64,000 nucleotides of DNA from Pseudomonas sp. W4I3. Lineage in GTDB: Bacteria > Pseudomonadota > Gammaproteobacteria > Pseudomonadales > Pseudomonadaceae. Shown here piece after piece: positions 57,284-64,000 of the stretch; position 1 is the first letter of the stretch; each line of letters opens with the position of its first letter. A program made the position numbers and the translations under genes. A model generated the notes under the pieces. The model was not told the DNA's origin and did not search any database. It saw only the letters and a list, made by a program, of their open reading frames with translations. The DNA is taken from positions 2,937,501 through 3,001,500 of the forward strand of contig NZ_JAUSXS010000001.1 of assembly GCF_030816195.1 (NCBI RefSeq), read 5' to 3'.

Positions 57284-57322
57284 AGTGAGACGTTCTTACC
57301 TTCAAAAACCGGAAAATAGAAT

Positions 57323-58975
57323 TCACGCGTACTCCATTTCGTGCACCACCTGACCTGCGCGCAGCCGCACCAGTTGGTCGGCGATGTCGAAATAACGGTC
57401 GTCGTGGCTGATCACGATGATGGTCTTGCCCAGGCGCTTGAGGTCCGGCAGCAGCTCGGTGTAGAAAATCCGGCGGAAGGCCGGGTCCTGGTCGGCGGCC
57501 CATTCGTCGAACACCAGCACCGGGCGTTCTTCCAGCCAGGCATTGACCAGTGCCAGGCGCTTGCGCTGGCCGGTGGAGAGGTCGGTGGTGCTGAACACAC
57601 CGTCCTTGACGCTGACCTTGTGCGCGATTTCCAGGCGTTCCAGGTACTGGGTGGCGCTGTCCAGGGACTGGGCGGCGCTGCCTTGCACCAGGTCGTCGAA
57701 CAGGTAGTAGTCGGAAAACACCGTGGTGAACAGCTGGCGATAATCGTCGCGCTCAGGGTCGGTGACCGCTTCGCCGTTCAGGCGAATCTCGCCGGCCTGG
57801 GGCGAGTACAGGCCCAGCAGCAGTTTGATCAGGGTGGTCTTGCCGCTGCCGTTCTCCCCGACGATGAACACAATGTCGCCTTGCTTGATGCTCAGGTTGA
57901 TCGGCCCCAGGTGGAACGGCTCGCTGCCCTCGACCGCGGGCGGGCTGTAGCTCACGCCGCGCAGTTCGAGGCTTGTGACCACAGGTTTCGGCGCTTCGCT
58001 GTCGTCCATCAACAGGTGCGGTTCGGGCGATGAGAAGCGCTCCGACAGCTCGCTGATGCGGCCAAAGGCAATCTTGGCCTTGCCCACCACCGGCAGGTAA
58101 CCCAGCAGGTGCTCCAACGGGCCTTTCATGTACAGCAGCACCAGCACGAAGCCAGTGATCACGGTGGGGTCCGGGTTGGGGTTGTATGCCTGCATCGCCA
58201 GGGCCAGGCCAATGACCACAAAGAACAGCATCGAGCCAAACGTCTTGGCGAGGATGTAGATGTTGACCGAGCGCACCTGGATATCGCTGATGCGGTCGGC
58301 GGTTTCCTGGATGCGATGGGTGTTCATGCGAAACCGTCGCGGCCGGTGCATGCGCAGCTCCTTGGCGCCCGACGCGATCGCGTTGTAGTAACGCTGCAAC
58401 TCATCCTCATGGCTGCGCGCCAGGTCGAAGCCCTGGATGCCTTTGCCGCCTGCGATGAATTGCACGGCGCTGCCGATGATGATCGCCACCACCATCATCA
58501 GGAACATCGGTACCGACAGGTAGGCCAGGTAGCCCAGGCAACCGAGGGTGACCGTGGCCGCGATGGCCAGGGGGGTGAACGCGAAGGAAAAGTCGCTGAT
58601 GGTGTCGACGTCGTGGGTCAGCACCGGGATCAGGCGGTGGGAGCGATACCGCTCGATCTGCCCGATGGGCGCCGACAGCACCTTCTCGCCCAGATCCTTG
58701 CGCAGCGCGGCGATGATCCGTTGCCCGACGTAGTTGGTGCCGATGTCGGAAATGATCGAACTGACCAGCGCCACCACGCACAACGCGGCAAAGGTCAGGA
58801 CCACGCCCTGGGTCATGCCGCTGGCCGAATGCAGTGCGTTGTTGATCGTGGCCAGCAGCAGGGTAATGGCCAGGCCGCCCACCATGCCGAGGGCGACGGA
58901 GACCGTCACAATGGTGCGAAAGGGCCGGAGCAGGGCAAGCAAGCCTTTGAAGGCGCCGCGTTTGGGGTCGGTCAT
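57323..58975 (-). CDS. pvdE: Pyoverdine precursor ABC exporter
   Basis: A 550-residue fused ABC exporter of the cyclic-peptide/SyrD group. The N-terminal half has six membrane segments (start MTDPKRGAFKGLLALLRPFR). The ATPase half has Walker A G-E-N-G-S-G-K-T-T, signature L-S-T-G-Q-R-K-R-L-A, Walker B V-L-V-F-D-E-W-A-A-D-Q-D-P (with the family's D-E-W-A in place of D-E-P-T) and H-D-D. In Pseudomonas PvdE moves the acylated ferribactin from cytoplasm to periplasm. The promoter is a perfect PvdS box 59-82 bases upstream, back to back with that of pvdF; fpvA follows. Confidence 0.95.
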   Translation of the reverse strand: MTDPKRGAFKGLLALLRPFRTIVTVSVALGMVGGLAITLLLATINNALHSASGMTQGVVLTFAALCVVALVSSIISDIGTNYVGQRIIAALRKDLGEKVLSAPIGQIERYRSHRLIPVLTHDVDTISDFSFAFTPLAIAATVTLGCLGYLAYLSVPMFLMMVVAIIIGSAVQFIAGGKGIQGFDLARSHEDELQRYYNAIASGAKELRMHRPRRFRMNTHRIQETADRISDIQVRSVNIYILAKTFGSMLFFVVIGLALAMQAYNPNPDPTVITGFVLVLLYMKGPLEHLLGYLPVVGKAKIAFGRISELSERFSSPEPHLLMDDSEAPKPVVTSLELRGVSYSPPAVEGSEPFHLGPINLSIKQGDIVFIVGENGSGKTTLIKLLLGLYSPQAGEIRLNGEAVTDPERDDYRQLFTTVFSDYYLFDDLVQGSAAQSLDSATQYLERLEIAHKVSVKDGVFSTTDLSTGQRKRLALVNAWLEERPVLVFDEWAADQDPAFRRIFYTELLPDLKRLGKTIIVISHDDRYFDIADQLVRLRAGQVVHEMEYA

Positions 58976-59033
58976 AAATACATCCCGGAGAGTGAAAAGA
59001 GGGGCTGGGCACGCAGACCCTTACCCATGACAA

Positions 59034-59057
59034 ACGAAGCATCGGCGCGACTATTTA
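59034..59057 (-). promoter_or_regulatory. PvdS iron-starvation box of pvdE
   Basis: On the minus strand TAAAT (59057-59053), 16 bases, CGT (59036-59034): a perfect IS box for the ECF sigma factor PvdS, pointing at pvdE (start 58975). Confidence 0.88.
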
Positions 59058-59088
59058 GCGCGGTGCGCCCGGCGGTGCCGGCGCGGGA

Positions 59089-59112
59089 TAAATCGCGCGT
59101 AGGTTGGTTCGT
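59089..59112 (+). promoter_or_regulatory. PvdS iron-starvation box of pvdF
   Basis: TAAAT (59089-59093), 16 bases, CGT (59110-59112): a perfect IS box pointing at pvdF, whose ATG is 62 bases downstream. It lies 32 bases from the pvdE box in the opposite orientation. Confidence 0.88.
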
Positions 59113-59173
59113 TCTTGTTGTGTAGGCGCACGGGTATTCACGCCGTGCGTATTCCTTCTGCGAGAGCGAACCA

Positions 59174-60001
59174 ATGACGAAAAAGAACCTGGTGTATGTG
59201 TGGTCCCTGAGAAATGCCGCCGCCGACAAGGCCGGGCAGCCGGTGGCCTACAAGGACCATGAGCGCTACATGAAGTCGGTGCTGGAGTTTCTGGTGGGCT
59301 CGCTCAACGACACTGCGCTGGGCGATGCCTACAACCTGGTCGGGGTGGTGTATGACGACGATGAGCAAAACCCGCGGGATCAGGCGCTAGTCGCCGATTA
59401 CGGTTTCGCTTACGTGCCTGGCCGCCAATGGCTGTACCCGGCGGACCTGCGCGTACAGGGCACGCTGGTCAATGACCTGTTGCTGAGCGTGCCATCGACC
59501 TATCGTCGCCTGCCACGGGGCAGCGCCGAACATGTCGCCGGCAAACAGGATTTCGAACGCCGCCTGCACGACACCCTGGTCGAGCTCAAAGCTGACATCG
59601 TGGTGCTCGATGGCTTGTTGGTGATCCTCGATGAACTGGTGCGCCCAGGCGCGCCGTTTGCGCGGCGCATCATGAACATCCATCCGGGTATCACCCGCAT
59701 CGAATCGCCTTACGAACGCCGCGGCGCCTATGCCACCTGGAATGCGCTCTACGGTGCACGTGGGCAGACGGTGGTGGACTGGGCGACCAAGGCCACCACG
59801 CCGTCGGAGCCGCTGTACCTCACCGGCGCGTCGTTTCACTACGTGGACAACGGTATCGATTCCGGCGAAGTGTTCCACGACGTGTTGAAGACCGAGATTT
59901 CACCGCAGGACACGATCCTCGAACTGCGCTGGAACAACTTCAACAACAGCCTGTTCCCGGCGTTGCATGAAGGCCTGGAACTGTTGGCCCAAAAAGGCTG
60001 A
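59174..60001 (+). CDS. pvdF: N5-hydroxyornithine formyltransferase
   Basis: A 275-residue enzyme starting MTKKNLVYVWSLRNAAADKA. It has the formyltransferase core I-M-N-I-H-P-G-I-T-R-I-E-S-P-Y-E-R-R-G (with the N-x-H-P motif) and L-T-G-A-S-F-H-Y-V-D-N-G-I-D-S-G. It transfers a formyl group from N10-formyl-tetrahydrofolate to N5-hydroxyornithine, giving the fOHOrn used twice by the linked NRPSs. Length fits PvdF. It is monocistronic: PvdS box upstream and a strong hairpin downstream. Confidence 0.95.
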   Translation: MTKKNLVYVWSLRNAAADKAGQPVAYKDHERYMKSVLEFLVGSLNDTALGDAYNLVGVVYDDDEQNPRDQALVADYGFAYVPGRQWLYPADLRVQGTLVNDLLLSVPSTYRRLPRGSAEHVAGKQDFERRLHDTLVELKADIVVLDGLLVILDELVRPGAPFARRIMNIHPGITRIESPYERRGAYATWNALYGARGQTVVDWATKATTPSEPLYLTGASFHYVDNGIDSGEVFHDVLKTEISPQDTILELRWNNFNNSLFPALHEGLELLAQKG

Positions 60002-60009
60002 ATGCAGTT

Positions 60010-60044
60010 CCAATGTGGGAGGGGCAAGCCCCCTCCCACATTGG
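60010..60044. terminator. Strong hairpin between convergent pvdF and pvdO
   Basis: CCAATGTGGGAGGGGC pairs with GCCCCCTCCCACATTGG around a 2-base AA loop with one bulged C. It is REP-derived in sequence. Located 9 bases after the pvdF stop and 14 bases from the pvdO stop, it can end both transcripts. Confidence 0.75.
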
Positions 60045-60057
60045 ATTTGTGTGTGGC

Positions 60058-60930
60058 TTAGAGATCGCGCACTACCCGAAAGCCAATCCAGTCACCCCGC
60101 GTCTGCGGGTAGATGTTGTTGCGGTTGCCTGAACGGGAAAACACCGGTGCCTCGCCCCAGTCATTGCCGCGAATCTGGTAGGCCTCACAGTTGGGCTCCA
60201 CCCAGGCGCTGCCGTCGGTCGGCGCGCCGATGTAGTTCGCGTGCTCGCAATCGGCAACCCGCTCGTACACGTTGCCATGCATGTCATACAGGCCAAAGGC
60301 GTTCGGCGGGTAGCTGCCCACCGGCGACGAATAGCTGTAGCCGTCCGCCGGGCCGTAGGTGTTGGCGTGTTCGGCAATGCTGTAGCCCTTGCCTTCGTCG
60401 AACGGGAAGGGGAATGGCCCGTTGGTGCCGGCGCGGGCCGCGTATTCACGTTGGGCCTCGCTGACCATGTGGTAGTTCTGCCCGGTCTTCTTCGACAGCC
60501 AGCTCACGTAGCGCTTGATGTCGTCCATGTCCATGCACACGGCTGGCTGGCGTGGCCCCTGGGGGTAGCGTGGCTTGCTGGCGATGCATTCGCGGCCGGG
60601 GCGGTCATCGCCGTTGGCGATGGTGACGCCGGTCTGGCGCACGTAGCTGTCCCACTCGCCGGCAGTGATGTGGAAACGGCTCATGGCGAAGGGCTTGGCG
60701 AAGGTCACTTCATGCATCGGGCCTTCGTCGGGCTCGCGGCCCACTTCGTCTTCCGGAGTGCCCATGGTGAAGGTGCCAGCGGGCAGCACCACCATTTCCG
60801 GGCAGTCCTTGCAGTCCTTGAAGACTTTGCCCGGTTGCGCTGCCGCCGCCTGGGCCAGGCCGGGGAGCAGGGCGCTGCACAGCGCGGTCAGCGCCAGGGC
60901 GGGCAGGGGTGTGAGTCGAAATGGCGTCAT
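60058..60930 (-). CDS. pvdO: Pyoverdine maturation protein PvdO (formylglycine-generating-enzyme fold)
   Basis: A 290-residue periplasmic protein. I chose the ATG at 60930-60928 because it puts the Sec signal (M-T-P-F-R-L-T-P-L-P-A-L-A-L-T-A-L) at the start; a GTG at 60963 overlapping the pvdN stop gives 11 extra residues. The mature part has the FGE-sulfatase fold: M-V-V-L-P-A-G-T-F-T-M-G-T, P-V-G-S-Y-P-P-N-A-F-G-L-Y-D-M-H-G-N-V-Y-E-R-V, and G-F-R-V-V-R-D-L at the end. PvdO is required for the last oxidation to the pyoverdine chromophore. It is third in the pvdM-pvdN-pvdO operon. Confidence 0.93.
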   Translation of the reverse strand: MTPFRLTPLPALALTALCSALLPGLAQAAAAQPGKVFKDCKDCPEMVVLPAGTFTMGTPEDEVGREPDEGPMHEVTFAKPFAMSRFHITAGEWDSYVRQTGVTIANGDDRPGRECIASKPRYPQGPRQPAVCMDMDDIKRYVSWLSKKTGQNYHMVSEAQREYAARAGTNGPFPFPFDEGKGYSIAEHANTYGPADGYSYSSPVGSYPPNAFGLYDMHGNVYERVADCEHANYIGAPTDGSAWVEPNCEAYQIRGNDWGEAPVFSRSGNRNNIYPQTRGDWIGFRVVRDL

Positions 60931-60959
60931 GTGAGCGTCTCGTTCAAAGAAAAAAGGGT

Positions 60960-62228
60960 TCACAACCGCGGGCTCAGCAGTGCCATGAAACGCTGGATTT
61001 CATCCGAGTTGTTGAGCAGGCCGGGGGAGGTACGGATCACCGGGCCGACATCGCGGTCCACCGCGTCGATCACCACACGGTTTTTCAGCAGGTGCGCCGC
61101 GACTGCGTCGCTGTCCTGGCCCTTGACCCGAAAGAAGGTAAAGCCCGCCGACAGTTCAGGGCTGCGCGGGGTGACCAGTTCTATCTGCGGATGCGCCAGC
61201 AATTGCTCTTTAAGTTCGCTATTGAGTGCATGGATACGCGCTTGCACCGGGGCCTTGCCCAATTGCAGGTGCAACTTGAACGCTTCGTCGGCGGCCCAGC
61301 GATGCTCGAAGGCGTGGTAGCCGCCGGGCGTCATGGTGGTGGCGAAATTCGTGTCTTCGGAGAAGGTCGGCACCATCGGCGTGACGTACTTGTTTTCGGC
61401 ATCGCGTGCGCACACCAGGCCGGTACCGCGCGGCCCGAACATCCACTTGTGGGTGCCAGCAATGAAGAAGTCGCAGTGCATGTCCGTAAAGTCGAGGTTT
61501 TCCACGCCGAAGCCATGCACACCATCGACCACGTAGAGGATGCGGTCGTTGTCGTCGCGATGGCGGTTGTGTTCATCGACCAGTCGGCCTATTTCGCCGA
61601 TGGGCAATTTGACGCCACTGCCCGACTGCACCCAGGTCATGCCCAGCACCCGTGTGTGGGGGCGGATATTGCGCTGGATGTTGCCGATAATTTCATCGGC
61701 CGACACGCGGCTGGCGCTCTCGAACAGGCGGATGCGGCGCACCTGGGTGCCTTCCCTGCGCACGCGAAAATCCAGCACGTTCTGCGTCGCGTAATGTTCG
61801 TGCTCGGTGGTGAGGATTTCCTGGTCGGCGCGCACCTTGATCCCACCGTAGATCATCGCCAGCCCCTCGGAGGTGCTGCCGGTCAGGGCGATCTGTGGCG
61901 GCGTGGCGTTCAGGTAGCGCCCGGCCCACTCGCGCACCTGGCCTTCACGTTTCCAGGTTTCCTGCAGGTCCCAGTCCATCGCCAGGCCGGGGTTGCGGTC
62001 GATCTGCGCGCGGTAGCGCTCAATGGCCTCGCGCACCGGCCTTGGGTGCGAGGCCACCAGGAAGTTGGAAAAATGCAGGTAATCCGGGTCCTGGTTGAAC
62101 AGCTGTTTCAACCCTGCCCATGGGTCGTTCGGGGTGGCCGCCGACAATTGCGGTATCAGCGCGGCGCCCAGCGGCAGGCTGGCGGCGAAGACCCCGGCCT
62201 GCTTGAGGAATGTGCGGCGGTCGCTCAT
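60960..62228 (-). CDS. pvdN: Periplasmic PLP-dependent enzyme PvdN
   Basis: A 422-residue class V aminotransferase-like protein starting M-S-D-R-R-T-F-L-K-Q-A-G, a twin-arginine signal followed by a hydrophobic stretch. It is exported folded by the Tat system. The PLP-binding Lys is in A-G-T-H-K-W-M-F-G-P-R-G-T-G; the cofactor Asp lies in Y-V-V-D-G-V-H-G-F-G. PvdN converts the N-terminal Glu side chain of pyoverdine to the succinamide form. Its start overlaps the pvdM stop by 4 bases (62225-62228). Confidence 0.94.
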   Translation of the reverse strand: MSDRRTFLKQAGVFAASLPLGAALIPQLSAATPNDPWAGLKQLFNQDPDYLHFSNFLVASHPRPVREAIERYRAQIDRNPGLAMDWDLQETWKREGQVREWAGRYLNATPPQIALTGSTSEGLAMIYGGIKVRADQEILTTEHEHYATQNVLDFRVRREGTQVRRIRLFESASRVSADEIIGNIQRNIRPHTRVLGMTWVQSGSGVKLPIGEIGRLVDEHNRHRDDNDRILYVVDGVHGFGVENLDFTDMHCDFFIAGTHKWMFGPRGTGLVCARDAENKYVTPMVPTFSEDTNFATTMTPGGYHAFEHRWAADEAFKLHLQLGKAPVQARIHALNSELKEQLLAHPQIELVTPRSPELSAGFTFFRVKGQDSDAVAAHLLKNRVVIDAVDRDVGPVIRTSPGLLNNSDEIQRFMALLSPRL

Positions 62229-63592
62229 GGGTTTACTTCATGGTTGGCCAAGGGTCTGGCGGCTTTCTGCACCTGGTCCCACACCCGCATGAAGTTACCG
62301 CCCCACAGCTTGGCGATATCGGCTTCGGAGTAGCCGCGCTGAATCAGTTCGGCGGTGACATTGCGCACCTCGCTGACGTTCTCCCAACCCTGGAGACCGC
62401 CGCCGTCATTGAAGTCCGAGGCGATGCCGACGTGGTCGATGCCGATCTTGCGCACGGTGTAGTCGATGGCATCGCCCCAGTCCTTGAGGGTCGCCTTGGG
62501 TTCTTCTTCGAGAATCGCGTACAGCTCACTGGCGTACTGGCCGAAGCGTTGTTCGGACCACGCGGCAATGATCGCGTCGCCCGGCATCAAGGCCATCGCC
62601 AGGTTCGGCAGTGGCGGCAAGTCGAAGCGCGCGCGCAGGGCGTTGAGCTTGTCCTGGGTCGGCTGGCTCAGCGGGCGCAGGTAGGCAGGGAAGCCCACCA
62701 CTTGCACCACGCCGCCACTGCGTTTGATCAGTTGCAGCTCCTTGTCACTGAGGTTGCGCGGGATGTCCACCGACGCCCGTGGTGCCGAGTGGGAGGCCAC
62801 CATGGGCGTGCGGCTCAATTGCGCGACCTGTTCCAGCGCCTTGGTCGACATCTGCGACACGTCGATGATCACCCCGAGGTCGTTGAGGCGCGCCACCGCT
62901 TGCTGGCCAATGGGCGACAGGCCCTCGAGGGCATCGGTGGTGTCATTGAAGAACGGCAGCGGGCGCGATGAATCCGCCCAGGCGTTGTTGCCGATGTAGC
63001 TGAAGCCGAACATGCGCATGCCGCGTGCCGCCCACAGGTCCAGCTGATTCAGGTCGTCGCCCAGCGGGTAGGCGTTGAGCATGCTGATGAAAATCGCGAA
63101 CTTGCCTTCGCCGTGGAGGCGGCGCATGTCGTCCGGGGTATAGGCGATGCCCACCTGGTTGGGAAAGTCGCGGACCATGCCGGAGATGATTGTGTAGCGC
63201 ACCTCTTGCTCGTGGCGGGCCTCTTCGACGAAACCGTCGGTGGGTTTGTGCGGGGCGTTGGGGCCGTTCCAGATTTCCGGCCAGCCGAAGATAGTCAAGG
63301 CCGCGGCGGACAGGCGGCCACGCGACGCTTTGGCCAGGTCGAACTGGCCGCTGCCATCCTTGTCGGCTTCATTGCCGGCGGTGCCGAAATCCATGGGCAC
63401 GGTGATATGGCTGTCGAACGACAACAGGCGGTCCTGCATGTCATTGGCTTGCTTGATCACCTCCAGCGGGTAGCCGGCGTTACCCTTAAACCAGTGATCC
63501 CAAACCAGAAAACCGGCCCCGGCAGCGACGGCCAGAGCCAGCGGCAGGCCAAGATACAGCGCCTTTTTCGAACGTGGTTTTGTCATTGCCAT
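62225..63592 (-). CDS. pvdM: Membrane-anchored dipeptidase-family protein PvdM
   Basis: A 455-residue protein with an N-terminal anchor (L-Y-L-G-L-P-L-A-L-A-V-A-A-G-A-G-F-L-V-W) and a renal-dipeptidase (peptidase M19) fold: L-S-F-D-S-H-I-T-V-P (metal H-x-x-x region), G-V-I-I-D-V-S-Q-M-S, V-A-S-H-S-A-P-R, and I-G-I-D-H-V-G-I-A-S-D-F-N-D. PvdM is needed with PvdP for ferribactin oxidation in the periplasm. First gene of pvdMNO, with a PvdS box upstream, divergent from pvdP. Confidence 0.94.
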   Translation of the reverse strand: MAMTKPRSKKALYLGLPLALAVAAGAGFLVWDHWFKGNAGYPLEVIKQANDMQDRLLSFDSHITVPMDFGTAGNEADKDGSGQFDLAKASRGRLSAAALTIFGWPEIWNGPNAPHKPTDGFVEEARHEQEVRYTIISGMVRDFPNQVGIAYTPDDMRRLHGEGKFAIFISMLNAYPLGDDLNQLDLWAARGMRMFGFSYIGNNAWADSSRPLPFFNDTTDALEGLSPIGQQAVARLNDLGVIIDVSQMSTKALEQVAQLSRTPMVASHSAPRASVDIPRNLSDKELQLIKRSGGVVQVVGFPAYLRPLSQPTQDKLNALRARFDLPPLPNLAMALMPGDAIIAAWSEQRFGQYASELYAILEEEPKATLKDWGDAIDYTVRKIGIDHVGIASDFNDGGGLQGWENVSEVRNVTAELIQRGYSEADIAKLWGGNFMRVWDQVQKAARPLANHEVNP

Positions 63593-63626
63593 CTCAGTCA
63601 GTTGAGGCCCTTGCTATCAGGGAAGA

Positions 63627-63650
63627 ACGAGCGATGGCCGGGGAAATTTA
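63627..63650 (-). promoter_or_regulatory. PvdS iron-starvation box of pvdMNO
   Basis: Minus strand TAAAT (63650-63646), 16 bases, CGT (63629-63627), 35 bases before the pvdM start: a perfect IS box. Confidence 0.88.
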
Positions 63651-63669
63651 GCGGGCGGTGCAGGGCGGT

Positions 63670-63693
63670 TAAATTTCACCAGGCCGCAAACGT
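63670..63693 (+). promoter_or_regulatory. PvdS iron-starvation box of pvdP
   Basis: TAAAT (63670-63674), 16 bases, CGT (63691-63693), 36 bases before the pvdP start: a perfect IS box, 20 bases from and back to back with the pvdM box. Confidence 0.88.
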
Positions 63694-63728
63694 TCTAGCT
63701 CTGATTAAGCCGTTTCCTAAGGTAGACA

Positions 63729-64000
63729 ATGACGATCTCTCGACGTGGGTTCATCGCAGGCCTGGCGCTGACCGGCGCGGCGGTGCCTGCGGCCTTTTAT
63801 GCCCATCGCGAGCTGACACGGGAAGAGGAATTCCCGATCACCCCCGGCGAAGCCACGGTCGACCTGGCCGACACCCAGGGCCAGCACCTGGCCAATACCT
63901 TGCGCGGCGTGTGGAGCCTGCGCCTGGAAGGCCGCGATGCCGGCCTCAAGGGCCTGCCGTTGGAAGGTCTTGAGTTGCTGCTGGATATTGCCCCCCGGGG
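63729..64000 (+). CDS. pvdP: Periplasmic tyrosinase PvdP, N-terminal fragment
   Basis: The first 90 codons; the gene runs off the right edge. The start M-T-I-S-R-R-G-F-I-A-G-L-A-L-T-G is a twin-arginine signal (S-R-R-G-F), consistent with Tat export of the copper enzyme PvdP, which oxidises ferribactin to dihydropyoverdine. Divergence from pvdM and the PvdS box upstream match the known arrangement. The tyrosinase domain itself is outside the window. Confidence 0.88.
   Translation, partial: MTISRRGFIAGLALTGAAVPAAFYAHRELTREEEFPITPGEATVDLADTQGQHLANTLRGVWSLRLEGRDAGLKGLPLEGLELLLDIAPR

Overview
This window is a chromosomal segment of a fluorescent Pseudomonas, most likely the P. fluorescens group. 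The evidence is high-GC Pseudomonas-style coding, copies of the typical REP palindrome, and above all a pyoverdine siderophore locus in the canonical order: NRPS, NRPS, fpvA, pvdE, pvdF, pvdO, pvdN, pvdM, pvdP.

Layout. 1-127: 5' end of a CPA2 (Kef-type) antiporter, minus strand. 543-1206: HigB/HigA-like toxin-antitoxin pair. 1301-4213: an alpha/beta hydrolase fused to a YaaW-like domain, then mntH. 4215-6477: LysR regulator, two half-size DMT (YdcZ/DUF606) transporters and a small metallothionein. 6478-7003: a REP-flanked, highly structured repeat with no convincing gene. 7004-12398: nucleoside-uptake pair (NUP-type protein and Tsx-like channel), an AraC regulator, and an orphan polyol-binding protein with a short-chain dehydrogenase. 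12512-16042: NAD salvage locus (nrtR, divergent pncA-pncB-nadE) with a perfect palindromic operator candidate. 16043-23554: a tightly overlapping seven-gene operon encoding an ABC importer and a three-subunit flavin/iron-sulfur dehydrogenase, divergent from an IclR regulator. 23704-25178: a putative type III secreted protein behind a perfect hrp box. 25337-28518: MATE and MFS exporters and a hicAB pair. 28650-64000: the pyoverdine cluster.

Pyoverdine cluster. Two NRPS genes contain seven modules. Their adenylation codes read Ser, Lys, Gly, fOHOrn, Lys, fOHOrn, Ser. Epimerisation domains sit after module 1 (D-Ser) and module 6 (D-fOHOrn), and a terminal thioesterase follows module 7. This is the peptide I recall for the P. 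fluorescens ATCC 13525/SBW25-type pyoverdine. PvdF supplies formyl-hydroxyornithine, PvdE exports the precursor to the periplasm, PvdM/N/O/P mature it there, and FpvA (with a signalling domain) takes up the ferric form. Perfect PvdS iron-starvation promoters (TAAAT-N16-CGT) drive pvdE, pvdF, pvdM and pvdP. pvdL, pvdA, pvdH, pvdQ and pvdS are not in the window.

Most notable: a one-base frameshift that splits the first NRPS inside its first condensation domain; the hrp-box/orphan effector unit; the hydrolase-YaaW fusion; the near-identical fOHOrn adenylation blocks in the two NRPSs; and the polyol-binding-protein gene that lacks its ABC permease genes. Motifs and codes were read by eye, without database searches; family names come from knowledge of the families.
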